This document shows, in pieces, positions 1 through 5,736 of a stretch of DNA of 6,275 bases. Numbering within the stretch: the stretch's first letter is position 1; each line of letters starts with the position of its first letter. Below the pieces are notes generated by a model, which was not told the DNA's origin, did not search any database, and saw only the letters and a list, made by a program, of their open reading frames with translations. A program made the position numbers and the translations under genes. Source of the DNA: Euryarchaeota archaeon TMED132 (GTDB lineage: Archaea > Thermoplasmatota > Poseidoniia > Poseidoniales > Poseidoniaceae); assembly GCA_002172355.2 (NCBI GenBank), contig NHGH02000001.1:12869-19143 (forward strand). Direction: 5' to 3'.

Positions 1-192
1 AATTGATATTATTATTTGCAATAAAATGGCTAAAATGACTCCTGCTGTCCCTCCCGCATATAGTAAAAAGGTTGCTAAGAAAATTACTGGGACTATTATA
101 ATATGAATTAATAATCCCAAAAAGCCATTAATTGAGGCTCTCTCTATATCTTTAAATTGTATTTCGTCTGTTGCTTTATGCTGTGTATCCAT
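1..192 (-). CDS. N-terminus of a membrane protein, possibly SPFH/band-7 family (cut by window edge)
   Basis: The minus strand is open from an ATG at 192 through the left edge, giving 64 codons with no stop. The N-terminal 22 residues are hydrophilic (MDTQHKATDE at the start). They are followed by the phrase INGFLGLL (residues 21-28) and two strongly hydrophobic segments at about 24-43 and 47-64, separated by a short YAGG turn. A short charged N-terminus, a S/N-G-F phrase and a paired hydrophobic hairpin is the usual opening of SPFH/band-7 (stomatin/prohibitin-like) proteins, but the diagnostic SPFH domain would lie outside the window, so the family name is a guess. Other in-frame starts exist at 213 (ATG) and 216 (GTG). 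I prefer 192 because a TATA box at 224-231 would put the transcript start near 201, downstream of both. It lies 104 bp after bioY, apparently with its own promoter. Confidence 0.6.
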   Translation of the reverse strand, partial: MDTQHKATDEIQFKDIERASINGFLGLLIHIIIVPVIFLATFLLYAGGTAGVILAILLQIIISI

Positions 193-223
193 GTTCTCAC
201 TATTCAATCTCATCACGCTGATG

Positions 224-231
224 CATATAAA
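224..231 (-). promoter_or_regulatory. Archaeal TATA box for the left-edge membrane protein gene
   Basis: On the minus strand the sequence reads TTTATATG, close to the common archaeal TATA consensus. Its centre is about 35 bases before the ATG at 192. Transcription starting about 26 bases downstream would give a leader of only about 9 bases. There is no strong Shine-Dalgarno, only a partial GTGAG at 196-200. Assigned by eye from position and composition. Confidence 0.5.
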
Positions 232-261
232 GATATCATAGTGATATCATAATTATATCAA
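232..261. repeat. Three ATATCA-core repeats phased at 11 bp
   Basis: GATATCAT at 232-239 and again at 243-250 are identical, and a related TATATCAA sits at 254-261. Successive copies start exactly 11 bp apart, about one helical turn. The GATATC core is itself palindromic. The array lies directly upstream of the TATA box at 224-231, where an archaeal transcription factor (or TFB/TBP-assisting activator) could bind one face of the DNA. Regulatory function is inferred. AT-rich intergenic sequence can produce such patterns by chance. Confidence 0.4.
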
Positions 262-262
262 A

Positions 263-290
263 CTTGGGCATTGATTCAATTTTTCCCGAG
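263..290. other. Nested inverted repeat just downstream of bioY
   Basis: The outer arms CTTGGG (263-268) and CCCGAG (285-290) pair as six base pairs with one G-U wobble when read on the plus strand. Inside them lies a perfect inner inverted repeat, ATTGA (270-274) and TCAAT (276-280). The element begins 7 bp after the bioY stop codon. It could be an RNA hairpin at the end of the minus-strand operon or a protein-binding site. In the bioY transcript the wobble becomes a C-A mismatch and no clean oligo-U tract follows, so I do not call it a terminator. Confidence 0.25.
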
Positions 291-296
291 TCAAAC

Positions 297-911
297 CTAA
301 TCCTGAGGCGGTGAATATGACCATAGTTTGGTCGTGACTAAAGCCATAACTAGAATCTTGGCAAAGTCCCAAATCAAGAATGGCTCGACTCCCCACTCAA
401 ATGCTTGTGCTAAACCAACTTCATAGGATTCTGCCAACCACGCTGTGCCGATTATGTAGACTGGAATCATGGCTAAGATCCAGCAGGTAATTTGTGCTTT
501 GAAATCTGCAATACCTGCACTTCTTGAGCGGTCTAATCCTTCAGCGACAAGTGCAGAAGCAATCGGGAAAGATATCAAATATCCGCCACTAGCAATCAAT
601 TTGCCACTATCAAATAGCATATCTCCGCCTTCAGCAAATACTGGTGCGCCAATCGCTCCAGCAAGTAGGTATACACAGCCTGAAAGAAATGCATCATTTC
701 TCCTCAAGTATACTCCTGTTGCTAAGACTGCAAATGTTTGGAACGTATAGGGTACTGGAGTCCAAGGAACTGCAAATGCAATTTGTGCACATAAAGCAGT
801 CAAACCAGCAAAAAATGTAATCGATATTGCTCGTTCCAGATAATTCAGTTTATCAGAACTTAAGCCTTGATGCCATAGAGTTGGTTTATCCCATGCTACT
901 TCATTGAACAT
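297..911 (-). CDS. bioY: BioY biotin transporter (S component)
   Basis: A 204-residue integral membrane protein that binds and imports biotin. Family signatures are clear: TPVPYTFQTF at residues 51-60 in the first substrate-binding region, YLLAGAIGAPVFAEGG at 81-96, ASGGYLISFPIAS at 107-119, and a C-terminal PFLIWDFAK at 177-185 whose Asp182/Lys185 match the usual PFLxGDxxK. About six hydrophobic segments are visible (roughly 29-49, 55-70, 74-93, 107-125, 138-160, 177-196). Length is typical, with a somewhat long hydrophilic N-terminus of about 28 residues. It starts at ATG 911, 10 bp after the deacetylase stop, with no Shine-Dalgarno in the gap, so translational coupling is likely. It is the last gene of the four-gene run. 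No ATPase or BioN-type transmembrane partner is present here, so it either works alone or uses an ECF module encoded elsewhere. Confidence 0.93.
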   Translation of the reverse strand: MFNEVAWDKPTLWHQGLSSDKLNYLERAISITFFAGLTALCAQIAFAVPWTPVPYTFQTFAVLATGVYLRRNDAFLSGCVYLLAGAIGAPVFAEGGDMLFDSGKLIASGGYLISFPIASALVAEGLDRSRSAGIADFKAQITCWILAMIPVYIIGTAWLAESYEVGLAQAFEWGVEPFLIWDFAKILVMALVTTKLWSYSPPQD

Positions 912-921
912 GAGTAATGCT

Positions 922-1782
922 TCAATTGACGGTTTTTAGTGATTCAGTATTACTTCGATTAATATTCAAAGAAAATCTGCTATTTGGAATCGGGGGGCTC
1001 CAATTACCGTTTTTCCTGCCATGGTCAAGAATATGCCAATAAATTGTAGTAATATTGAATGATGGATTTTCGGGGGCAGTTAGTGCCTGCTTTACAGATA
1101 ATATTGGTGGAATTTGCCTCCAAGCAGTTTTGGCGATAATAGAAAGAGGGAATAATGATAATGCGGGTCCGTTAACGGGTAGCCCCCATTTGTTTAACCA
1201 CTCTCTTTCTATTATTTTGCTGTCAATAATCGCTTCTCTTACTTTCTTCCAATTATTTCCTTTGCCAGATTTTTTCTTTACTATCCATGATGGATTGATT
1301 GAACTATCTACTGTATAGCCATGTTGTGCAATCACTTTAGCCATCCAAGGAGCAATATAGCCCCCAGGGGCTCTAAACCATGGTCGCCAATTTTTACCAA
1401 CGTGCTGTATTATTATTTCTGTGGCTTTTTCCAGCGCAATCGAAAAACCAGCAGAATCTTCAGACCATGCAGACCATGAACGGTGAGTCAACCCATGGCA
1501 TCCAATAGTAATCCTATCGCCATATTTAGTGATTATTGAGTCAACCCATTTGGAAAATTCTTTTGACTCAAACATGTCTGCAATAATGAATAAAGTGACT
1601 GGTGAAAGATGTTTGTCCATCCAATTCTCAAAACCGTTCATGCCACTAATGAATTGGCGAGATAGTTTTTCTGTAGAACTTGGTGTTTTTGAATTACTTC
1701 TAGTGGGATGCCCTTGAACTTTGGGAACGTGCCTAATGTCATCACAGTCGATTGTCAACCATGTGTGATTCAATTGATTCAC
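922..1782 (-). CDS. NodB-type polysaccharide deacetylase family protein, no signal peptide
   Basis: This 286-residue protein carries the carbohydrate esterase 4 (NodB homology) motifs in order. They are TIDCDDI at residues 10-16 (Asp12/14/15, matching the catalytic and metal-binding Asp motif), PVTLFIIADMFE at 61-72, the metal-binding HGLTH at 96-100, RAPGGY at 137-142, and a late IYWHILDH at 247-254 supplying the C-terminal His region. The TxDxxD opening and vTLFI strand resemble the WalW-like branch more than chitin deacetylases. Family members remove N-acetyl or similar groups from sugars, or act on related amides; the substrate here is unknown. There is no signal peptide or membrane anchor, so it should act in the cytoplasm. 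The start is GTG at 1782, required to keep the first motif, and overlaps the GNAT stop by 4 bases (GTGA), so the two are translationally coupled. A purine-rich AGGA abuts the start. Confidence 0.82.
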   Translation of the reverse strand: MNQLNHTWLTIDCDDIRHVPKVQGHPTRSNSKTPSSTEKLSRQFISGMNGFENWMDKHLSPVTLFIIADMFESKEFSKWVDSIITKYGDRITIGCHGLTHRSWSAWSEDSAGFSIALEKATEIIIQHVGKNWRPWFRAPGGYIAPWMAKVIAQHGYTVDSSINPSWIVKKKSGKGNNWKKVREAIIDSKIIEREWLNKWGLPVNGPALSLFPLSIIAKTAWRQIPPILSVKQALTAPENPSFNITTIYWHILDHGRKNGNWSPPIPNSRFSLNINRSNTESLKTVN

Positions 1783-2345
1783 TCCTGCTTAATATCTATG
1801 ATATGGATGCGATGTGGAACGGTTCTATTGCCGATTTCAATTCCTATGAACTCTTCAACTAATTCACCTTGCCATTTTTTACAGATCGACTGGGCAGTAG
1901 CTAAACCGGCTTCATTGTGAGGGTGTACTGTTATTTCAATTCGGAAAAATTCATTTCTAGATTTCAACCAAGATAAAATTTCATCAACACACCTAATAGC
2001 AATATTCTGACGCCTAAAGCCTAATCTAACCCAATAACCGAGATTATAATTCGAATGTAATAATTGCAACTCATCGCCTAGTCCTATCAGTCCAGCGAAT
2101 TCTTTTTTTGGGCCTACTATAATGCTCCAAAAGTGTAATTGGTCTTTATCCGACTGTGATTCAACATCAAATAACATATCTCTTAGTTGGGTCCTAATAT
2201 CAACGTGGTCATTCAACCAAGGAAGGGCCACTAATGCTGATTCTGGGTCTTCATTATATGCTTCAAGAACTGCGGAGAGAATTGATTTATTCACTGGAAT
2301 TAATGATAATCCATCGTCAATATCTAGCGCAGGAGTTAATGACAT
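1779..2345 (-). CDS. GNAT-family N-acetyltransferase (RimJ/RimL-like)
   Basis: A 188-residue cytoplasmic protein with the layout of RimJ/RimL-type GCN5-related acetyltransferases, which move acetyl from acetyl-CoA to an amine. Visible elements are the beta strand FAGLIGL (83-89), NLGYWVR (101-107, the usual GYWV strand), the acetyl-CoA loop and helix GFRRQNIAIRCVDEIL (109-124), and VHPHNEAGLATAQ (140-152), matching the V-x-x-x-N-x-A/x-S region. A final basic/aromatic stretch, KKWQGELVEEF (156-166), takes the place of the common KlGFxxEG. The loop is odd: the usual R-G-x-G-I-A is R-R-Q-N-I-A, so both glycines are replaced. The start at ATG 2345 has a good upstream GAGGG and lies 9 bp after the zinc-ribbon gene; its end overlaps the deacetylase start by 4 bases. 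The substrate cannot be told from sequence. A protein N-terminus, an amino sugar or a polyamine are all possible. Confidence 0.8.
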   Translation of the reverse strand: MSLTPALDIDDGLSLIPVNKSILSAVLEAYNEDPESALVALPWLNDHVDIRTQLRDMLFDVESQSDKDQLHFWSIIVGPKKEFAGLIGLGDELQLLHSNYNLGYWVRLGFRRQNIAIRCVDEILSWLKSRNEFFRIEITVHPHNEAGLATAQSICKKWQGELVEEFIGIEIGNRTVPHRIHIIDIKQE

Positions 2346-2350
2346 TCTAT

Positions 2351-2356
2351 CCCTCT
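2351..2356 (-). promoter_or_regulatory. Ribosome binding site of the GNAT gene
   Basis: The minus strand reads AGAGGG, ending 5 bases before the ATG at 2345 and overlapping the TAG stop of the preceding zinc-ribbon gene. This supports the chosen start and reinitiation after the upstream stop. Confidence 0.55.
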
Positions 2357-3569
2357 AATTCGACAAATGAGTAATTGCTGAAGTGACCCTCTCGTCATTA
2401 GGATATACAGTTTGTGCCATTTTCAACATCCATTGTAAGTGCTCTTCTCTACCCAGATAACGCATGATTGTACCTATGTGAATTAGCATCTCTAAATTAA
2501 CACTTAGATGAGGTCCTAGGTTATCTAGAGTTTGTGCCGTTTGAACAAGTTTTCCCGACTTGACTGTTTCAAGCATTGAAACTACTTCGCGGTAAACTTG
2601 TCTCTCATCCCAAGCTTGTTTTGCAGGCCAAGGCCAAATTCTACCATTATGTTGTGGACTTGGTGCGGGTGTTTGCGGTGGTGGGTCTTCTCTAACCACT
2701 CTGGAGACTTCTTGCTCTGGTATATCAGGAATTTCTGGGGTTGAGTTCACCTCAGTTATTTCTGGCACATCTGGTACTGAAGGTGTTTCAATAGAAACCT
2801 CTGGAATATCTGGAACTGTAGGAGTTGTGTCATTAGAGTTACCATCGGGTACCATTGGCGAATCAACTGCCACTTCTGGCACGGCTGGTGTTTGAATGGC
2901 TGGTGTCGGTTCTGGTATGTCTGGAATACTTGGAGTCTCTATTTCTTGTCCAGTACTGGCAACAGTCAAATCGATCTTGGATTGTTCTGTTTCTTCACTG
3001 ATAATTTGTGGGTCCATATTTGCCTTACCCGACATTGACATGGCAGAATCATGTACTTCTTCCATACTGAAATCTGTCTCTGATGAAACTGAAAATAACG
3101 ACCCTTGGCCAGTATGCACTGGTTCGGCTACTTCTTCCAGTGGGTTTGAGTCGGGAACTATGAAATCGATGTCTTTCTTCGGAGCATCTGACTTTTCCAG
3201 TTCCACTTCTTGTGGTGCTTGGTAGTCCTTGGTATCAGATAGAGTGGGTCCAGAACTATCGATGAACTGAAAATCACTATTTTCTTCATCAGAAATATCA
3301 AATTGGTCAACATCTACTGTAATATCATCTAAGGTCAAAACTGCTTCTACAGCCTCTTCTTCTTCGAACTCATCGAAACCCTCGCTAAGCAAGGTAGACA
3401 TTATTTCTGAGTCGGTAGAAGTAGGCGGAGCCATTGGCTGGGCTCTTGCTGAGCGATTCAAATCATAATAACACAGAGAGCATTGTTTTGCTTCTGGAGG
3501 GTTTGCTGAATTACAATATGGGCACAGGTTTTCTTCACCTGAAGCGTCTTTCTTACGCCACCCAAACAC
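2355..3569 (-). CDS. Zinc-ribbon protein with acidic Pro-rich linker and helical C-terminal domain, function unknown
   Basis: I do not recognise a named family for this 404-residue protein. Three parts are visible. Residues 1-40 form a short zinc ribbon with CPYC (16-19) and CSLC (30-33), spaced 10 residues apart, preceded by a basic MFGWRKK. Residues about 50-300 are strongly acidic and low in complexity, rich in Glu, Asp, Ser and Pro, and end in a degenerate TPxxPDxPE repeat block (212-285). Residues about 310-404 form a compact, probably all-helical domain (QVYREVVSMLETVKSG, then LQWMLKMAQTVYPNDERV) that looks TPR-like but is too short to assign. There is no signal peptide or membrane span. 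The GTG start at 3569 keeps the basic N-terminus and has a GGTGGG ribosome site 4 bases upstream. It is the first gene of the four-gene operon. A scaffold or protein-binding role is plausible but unproven. Confidence 0.85.
   Translation of the reverse strand: MFGWRKKDASGEENLCPYCNSANPPEAKQCSLCYYDLNRSARAQPMAPPTSTDSEIMSTLLSEGFDEFEEEEAVEAVLTLDDITVDVDQFDISDEENSDFQFIDSSGPTLSDTKDYQAPQEVELEKSDAPKKDIDFIVPDSNPLEEVAEPVHTGQGSLFSVSSETDFSMEEVHDSAMSMSGKANMDPQIISEETEQSKIDLTVASTGQEIETPSIPDIPEPTPAIQTPAVPEVAVDSPMVPDGNSNDTTPTVPDIPEVSIETPSVPDVPEITEVNSTPEIPDIPEQEVSRVVREDPPPQTPAPSPQHNGRIWPWPAKQAWDERQVYREVVSMLETVKSGKLVQTAQTLDNLGPHLSVNLEMLIHIGTIMRYLGREEHLQWMLKMAQTVYPNDERVTSAITHLSN
2715..2936 (-). repeat. Degenerate TPxxPDxPE repeat block in the zinc-ribbon protein
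   Basis: Within residues 212-285 the phrase recurs as TPSIPDIPE, TPAVPEV, SPMVPDG, TPTVPDIPE, TPSVPDVPE and TPEIPDIPE, about every 8-21 residues. In DNA this appears as a string of related tctggNatNtctgg-like units on the plus strand. Codon choices differ between copies, so this is an old, diverged protein-level repeat and not a fresh tandem duplication. It is probably disordered and extended, acting as a linker or a multi-site binding region. Confidence 0.75.
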
Positions 3570-3573
3570 CTAT

Positions 3574-3579
3574 CCCACC
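3574..3579 (-). promoter_or_regulatory. Ribosome binding site of the zinc-ribbon gene
   Basis: GGTGGG on the minus strand, ending 4 bases before the GTG start at 3569, is complementary in part to the archaeal 16S 3' end (matching GGTG). It is the main reason for choosing this GTG as the start. Confidence 0.55.
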
Positions 3580-3603
3580 AAATAATGGGCATTGCAAAGA
3601 GGG

Positions 3604-3609
3604 TTTAAG
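3604..3609 (-). promoter_or_regulatory. Possible TATA box for the four-gene minus-strand operon
   Basis: CTTAAA on the minus strand is centred about 37 bases before the GTG at 3569, which would put the transcript start near 3580 and just include the ribosome site at 3574-3579. The match to a TATA consensus is modest. An alternative on the same strand is the ATATTTT tract overlapping the plus-strand TATA candidate at 3628-3635, which would give a longer leader. Confidence 0.3.
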
Positions 3610-3627
3610 TGATAGGGTCACGCGGGC

Positions 3628-3635
3628 AAAATATA
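3628..3635 (+). promoter_or_regulatory. Possible TATA box for the helicase gene
   Basis: AAAATATA lies about 51 bases before the helicase ATG at 3683 in the 113-bp divergent gap. A start about 26 bases downstream would leave a leader of about 24 bases with no Shine-Dalgarno. The gap also has one GATATCAA at 3652-3659, related to the phased repeats near the left edge but single here. Confidence 0.35.
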
Positions 3636-3682
3636 CTTCAATTGGTGAATGATATCAAGATGAGTCGCGATGTGAAATAGAA

Positions 3683-5698
3683 ATGGGGAAAAAAGGGTCA
3701 GTCAAGCGAATGAATAGCGCTCAAGACGATATCCCTGAACAAAGAATCTCATTGGATGATGAAATGCCGCATATTTGGAAGAGAGGTCAAGACCACTTTT
3801 CTCGCTTTACTAAACTGATAAAAATTGAACTTGATGATGAGACGGCAATGGTCGAAGAGAGGTGGAAAAAATGGAACAAACAAAGGCTGCTCGCGGCTGG
3901 ATTGACTCTATTCGAACTAGATGCTCGGACCCAAGGTAGATTCTTTGGCGACCCGATTGTGGTTTTTGAACAGCCAGATAGGGCACGTATGCCTGCTCAC
4001 CGATTTGGCCATGGAGATATTGTTTTGATTTCAAGAACTAAACCTTGGGGAGAAAAAATCTATGAGGGAATTGTTCTAGACCGTGGTCCCACTAGAATTC
4101 GAGTCGTGGTTAATGAAAAACCAAAGGACTTGAAGAAAGGTAGGTGGAGAATAGACCGGGGTGCAAACCGTGTGGCACATGATAGAATGCATAATGCACT
4201 AATATCATTTCATTCCTCTGAAGGTGAAGGAGGAACTCCCCTTCGCGACCTACTCCTTGGTTCGCTACACGATTGTGCTTCTTCGGCGGAACGTCCGCCT
4301 GAAATTAAAGGTAAAAAGAAAATATATAATCTCAAGAAAAGGGATTCTCTAAATGACTCTCAGCAGAATGCTGTAGAAGTCGCTATGCAAAGAAGGCTTA
4401 CCCTTATTCAAGGCCCACCTGGTACTGGCAAAACACATACTGCAGTACATCTATTGAAAGAATTAGCCGATAAAGGGCAGGGGGCGATTATGGCCAGTGC
4501 TGAATCAAATGTCGCTGTTGATAATTTGCTTGAAGGATTACTTGACTTAGGTGTCAAAGCGGTCAGAATTGGCCGACCTGTTAAAGTTAGAGAAAATCTA
4601 CGTGATGCTACATTAGATGCTCTTTTAGAAAATCATCCACTCCAAGAGGAGTTAAATTTCATAAGAGATGAAAATGATGAATTAAGAAAGGGATTATCTA
4701 AATTAAGAGGCAAAGAAAAAGGCTTAGCCCACAAAGATATCAAACATAATTTCAAAGAGATGAGGCGTATTGAAAGTGAAATGACTGCATCGGTATTAGA
4801 TGAGGCCGAGGTTGTTTGTGCCACAACAATAGGTTCGGGGCACCAAATTTTAGGAAATAGAAAATATCCAATTGTCTTGATCGATGAGGCGACTCAAGCG
4901 AGCGAACCAAGTGCTCTTGTTCCAATCAATAGAGGATGTAGGCAATTGATTCTTGTTGGAGACCACAAACAATTACCTCCAACGGTAATTAGCGACAGGG
5001 CTGAATCGGGGGGACTTGGTCAATCATTATTCGAAAGACTACACAAATGTGAGATACCGGCCCAAATGCTGACTACTCAATACAGGATGCACCCCTCAAT
5101 ACGTGAATTTCCTAGCGCAAGATTCTATGATAATCAGCTTGAAGATGGTTGCAGTAAGGAGCAAAGACCCGCTCCAGCTGGTTTGTTATGGCCAGATTGG
5201 GACCACCCAGTGGCTTTCATTCCAGTAGAAGGCTCTGAAGAATTGGATGAGGAGGGGAGCAGCCGTTCAAATTTTTCTGAGGCCGCAAAGGTTCTTTCAG
5301 TCATAGATGGGTTACTTCAAATCGGAGATATTCAGACTACAGATATAGGCATCATCACACCATACAATGGACAAGTAAGAGTGTTGAGTGACCTATTTGA
5401 ACAAGCCGGTGGTAGGGAAACCGGAGAAAAATATAGTGGTTTAGAAATAAAAAGTGTCGATGGATACCAGGGTAGAGAAAAGGAAGTAATTGTATTTTCA
5501 ACTGTTAGGGCTAATGAAAATGGGGAAGTTGGATTCCTCAAAGATAAGCGTCGACTAAATGTGGCCCTAACTAGGGCTAAGCGCGGTTTAATTGTCATCG
5601 GTCACCTTTCAACATTAAGGCAGGAGCCAACATGGAAATCATGGCTTGATTGGGTTGAAGAAAGAGGCTGTTTGGCATGGCATCTTTCCAATGATTAA
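3683..5698 (+). CDS. SF1B Upf1/IGHMBP2-like DNA/RNA helicase
   Basis: A 671-residue ATP-dependent helicase with the full superfamily 1 motif set. It has a Q-motif-like NDSQQNAV (224-231), Walker A GPPGTGKT (244-251), motif Ia SAESNVAVDNLL (272-283), Walker B DEAT (401-404), motif III GDHKQLPP (426-433), QYRMHPSI (466-473), IITPYNGQ (557-564), motif V VDGYQGREKEV (592-602) and motif VI NVALTRAKRG (626-635). Residues about 105-170 match the beta-rich 1B domain, and the charged helical stretch 315-368 fits the 1C insertion, both typical of Upf1-like SF1B enzymes that move 5' to 3'. The R3H and zinc-finger domains of animal IGHMBP2 are absent. An acidic stretch lies at about 516-526 (GSEELDEE). 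ATG 3683 is used as the start; Met10 at 3710 is also possible, and neither has a clear ribosome site. Its cellular job, whether repair, replication or RNA handling, cannot be told from here. Confidence 0.93.
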   Translation: MGKKGSVKRMNSAQDDIPEQRISLDDEMPHIWKRGQDHFSRFTKLIKIELDDETAMVEERWKKWNKQRLLAAGLTLFELDARTQGRFFGDPIVVFEQPDRARMPAHRFGHGDIVLISRTKPWGEKIYEGIVLDRGPTRIRVVVNEKPKDLKKGRWRIDRGANRVAHDRMHNALISFHSSEGEGGTPLRDLLLGSLHDCASSAERPPEIKGKKKIYNLKKRDSLNDSQQNAVEVAMQRRLTLIQGPPGTGKTHTAVHLLKELADKGQGAIMASAESNVAVDNLLEGLLDLGVKAVRIGRPVKVRENLRDATLDALLENHPLQEELNFIRDENDELRKGLSKLRGKEKGLAHKDIKHNFKEMRRIESEMTASVLDEAEVVCATTIGSGHQILGNRKYPIVLIDEATQASEPSALVPINRGCRQLILVGDHKQLPPTVISDRAESGGLGQSLFERLHKCEIPAQMLTTQYRMHPSIREFPSARFYDNQLEDGCSKEQRPAPAGLLWPDWDHPVAFIPVEGSEELDEEGSSRSNFSEAAKVLSVIDGLLQIGDIQTTDIGIITPYNGQVRVLSDLFEQAGGRETGEKYSGLEIKSVDGYQGREKEVIVFSTVRANENGEVGFLKDKRRLNVALTRAKRGLIVIGHLSTLRQEPTWKSWLDWVEERGCLAWHLSND

Positions 5699-5703
5699 AT
5701 GCG

Positions 5704-5709
5704 TATATT
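5704..5709 (+). promoter_or_regulatory. TATA box for the RDD protein gene, implying a near-leaderless transcript
   Basis: TATATT is centred about 30 bases before the ATG at 5737, placing the expected transcript start within a few bases of the start codon. No Shine-Dalgarno is present between them (the sequence just before ATG is CCCGATAAAC). Both facts fit leaderless translation, which is common in archaea. Confidence 0.45.
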
Positions 5710-5736
5710 GACAAACTATCCACACTCCCGATAAAC

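Noticed and set aside
469..750. Plus-strand open frame opposite bioY
   Set aside because: It lies wholly antisense to a well-supported BioY and shows no domain or ribosome site; a shadow frame.
1055..1318. Plus-strand open frame opposite the deacetylase
   Set aside because: Antisense to conserved NodB-family coding sequence, with no recognisable protein features.
1708..1920. Plus-strand open frame spanning the GNAT/deacetylase junction
   Set aside because: It crosses two real minus-strand genes and has no ribosome site or motif. Apparent Cys/Met richness comes from the antisense reading.
2715..2936. Tandem DNA repeats as a possible CRISPR or minisatellite
   Set aside because: Units vary in length and sequence, have no regular spacers, and stay in frame as Pro-rich protein repeats.
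2896..3225. Ser/Gly-rich plus-strand open frame opposite the zinc-ribbon gene
   Set aside because: Its Ser/Gly richness is the antisense of the Pro/Glu-rich repeat, a common artefact of low-complexity coding DNA.
3434..3652. Plus-strand open frame running through the divergent promoter gap
   Set aside because: It covers the zinc-ribbon coding start and its ribosome site, and has no supported start or domain.
3652..3659. GATATCAA in the divergent gap as a second copy of the phased operator
   Set aside because: It is a single copy. Similar GATATC words also occur inside coding sequence (for example near 570 and 4736), so one instance means little.
3683..5698. Helicase as part of a defence system
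   Set aside because: Upf1-like helicases do occur in defence islands, but no nuclease, methylase, sensor or mobile gene is visible nearby, and the neighbours look like housekeeping genes.
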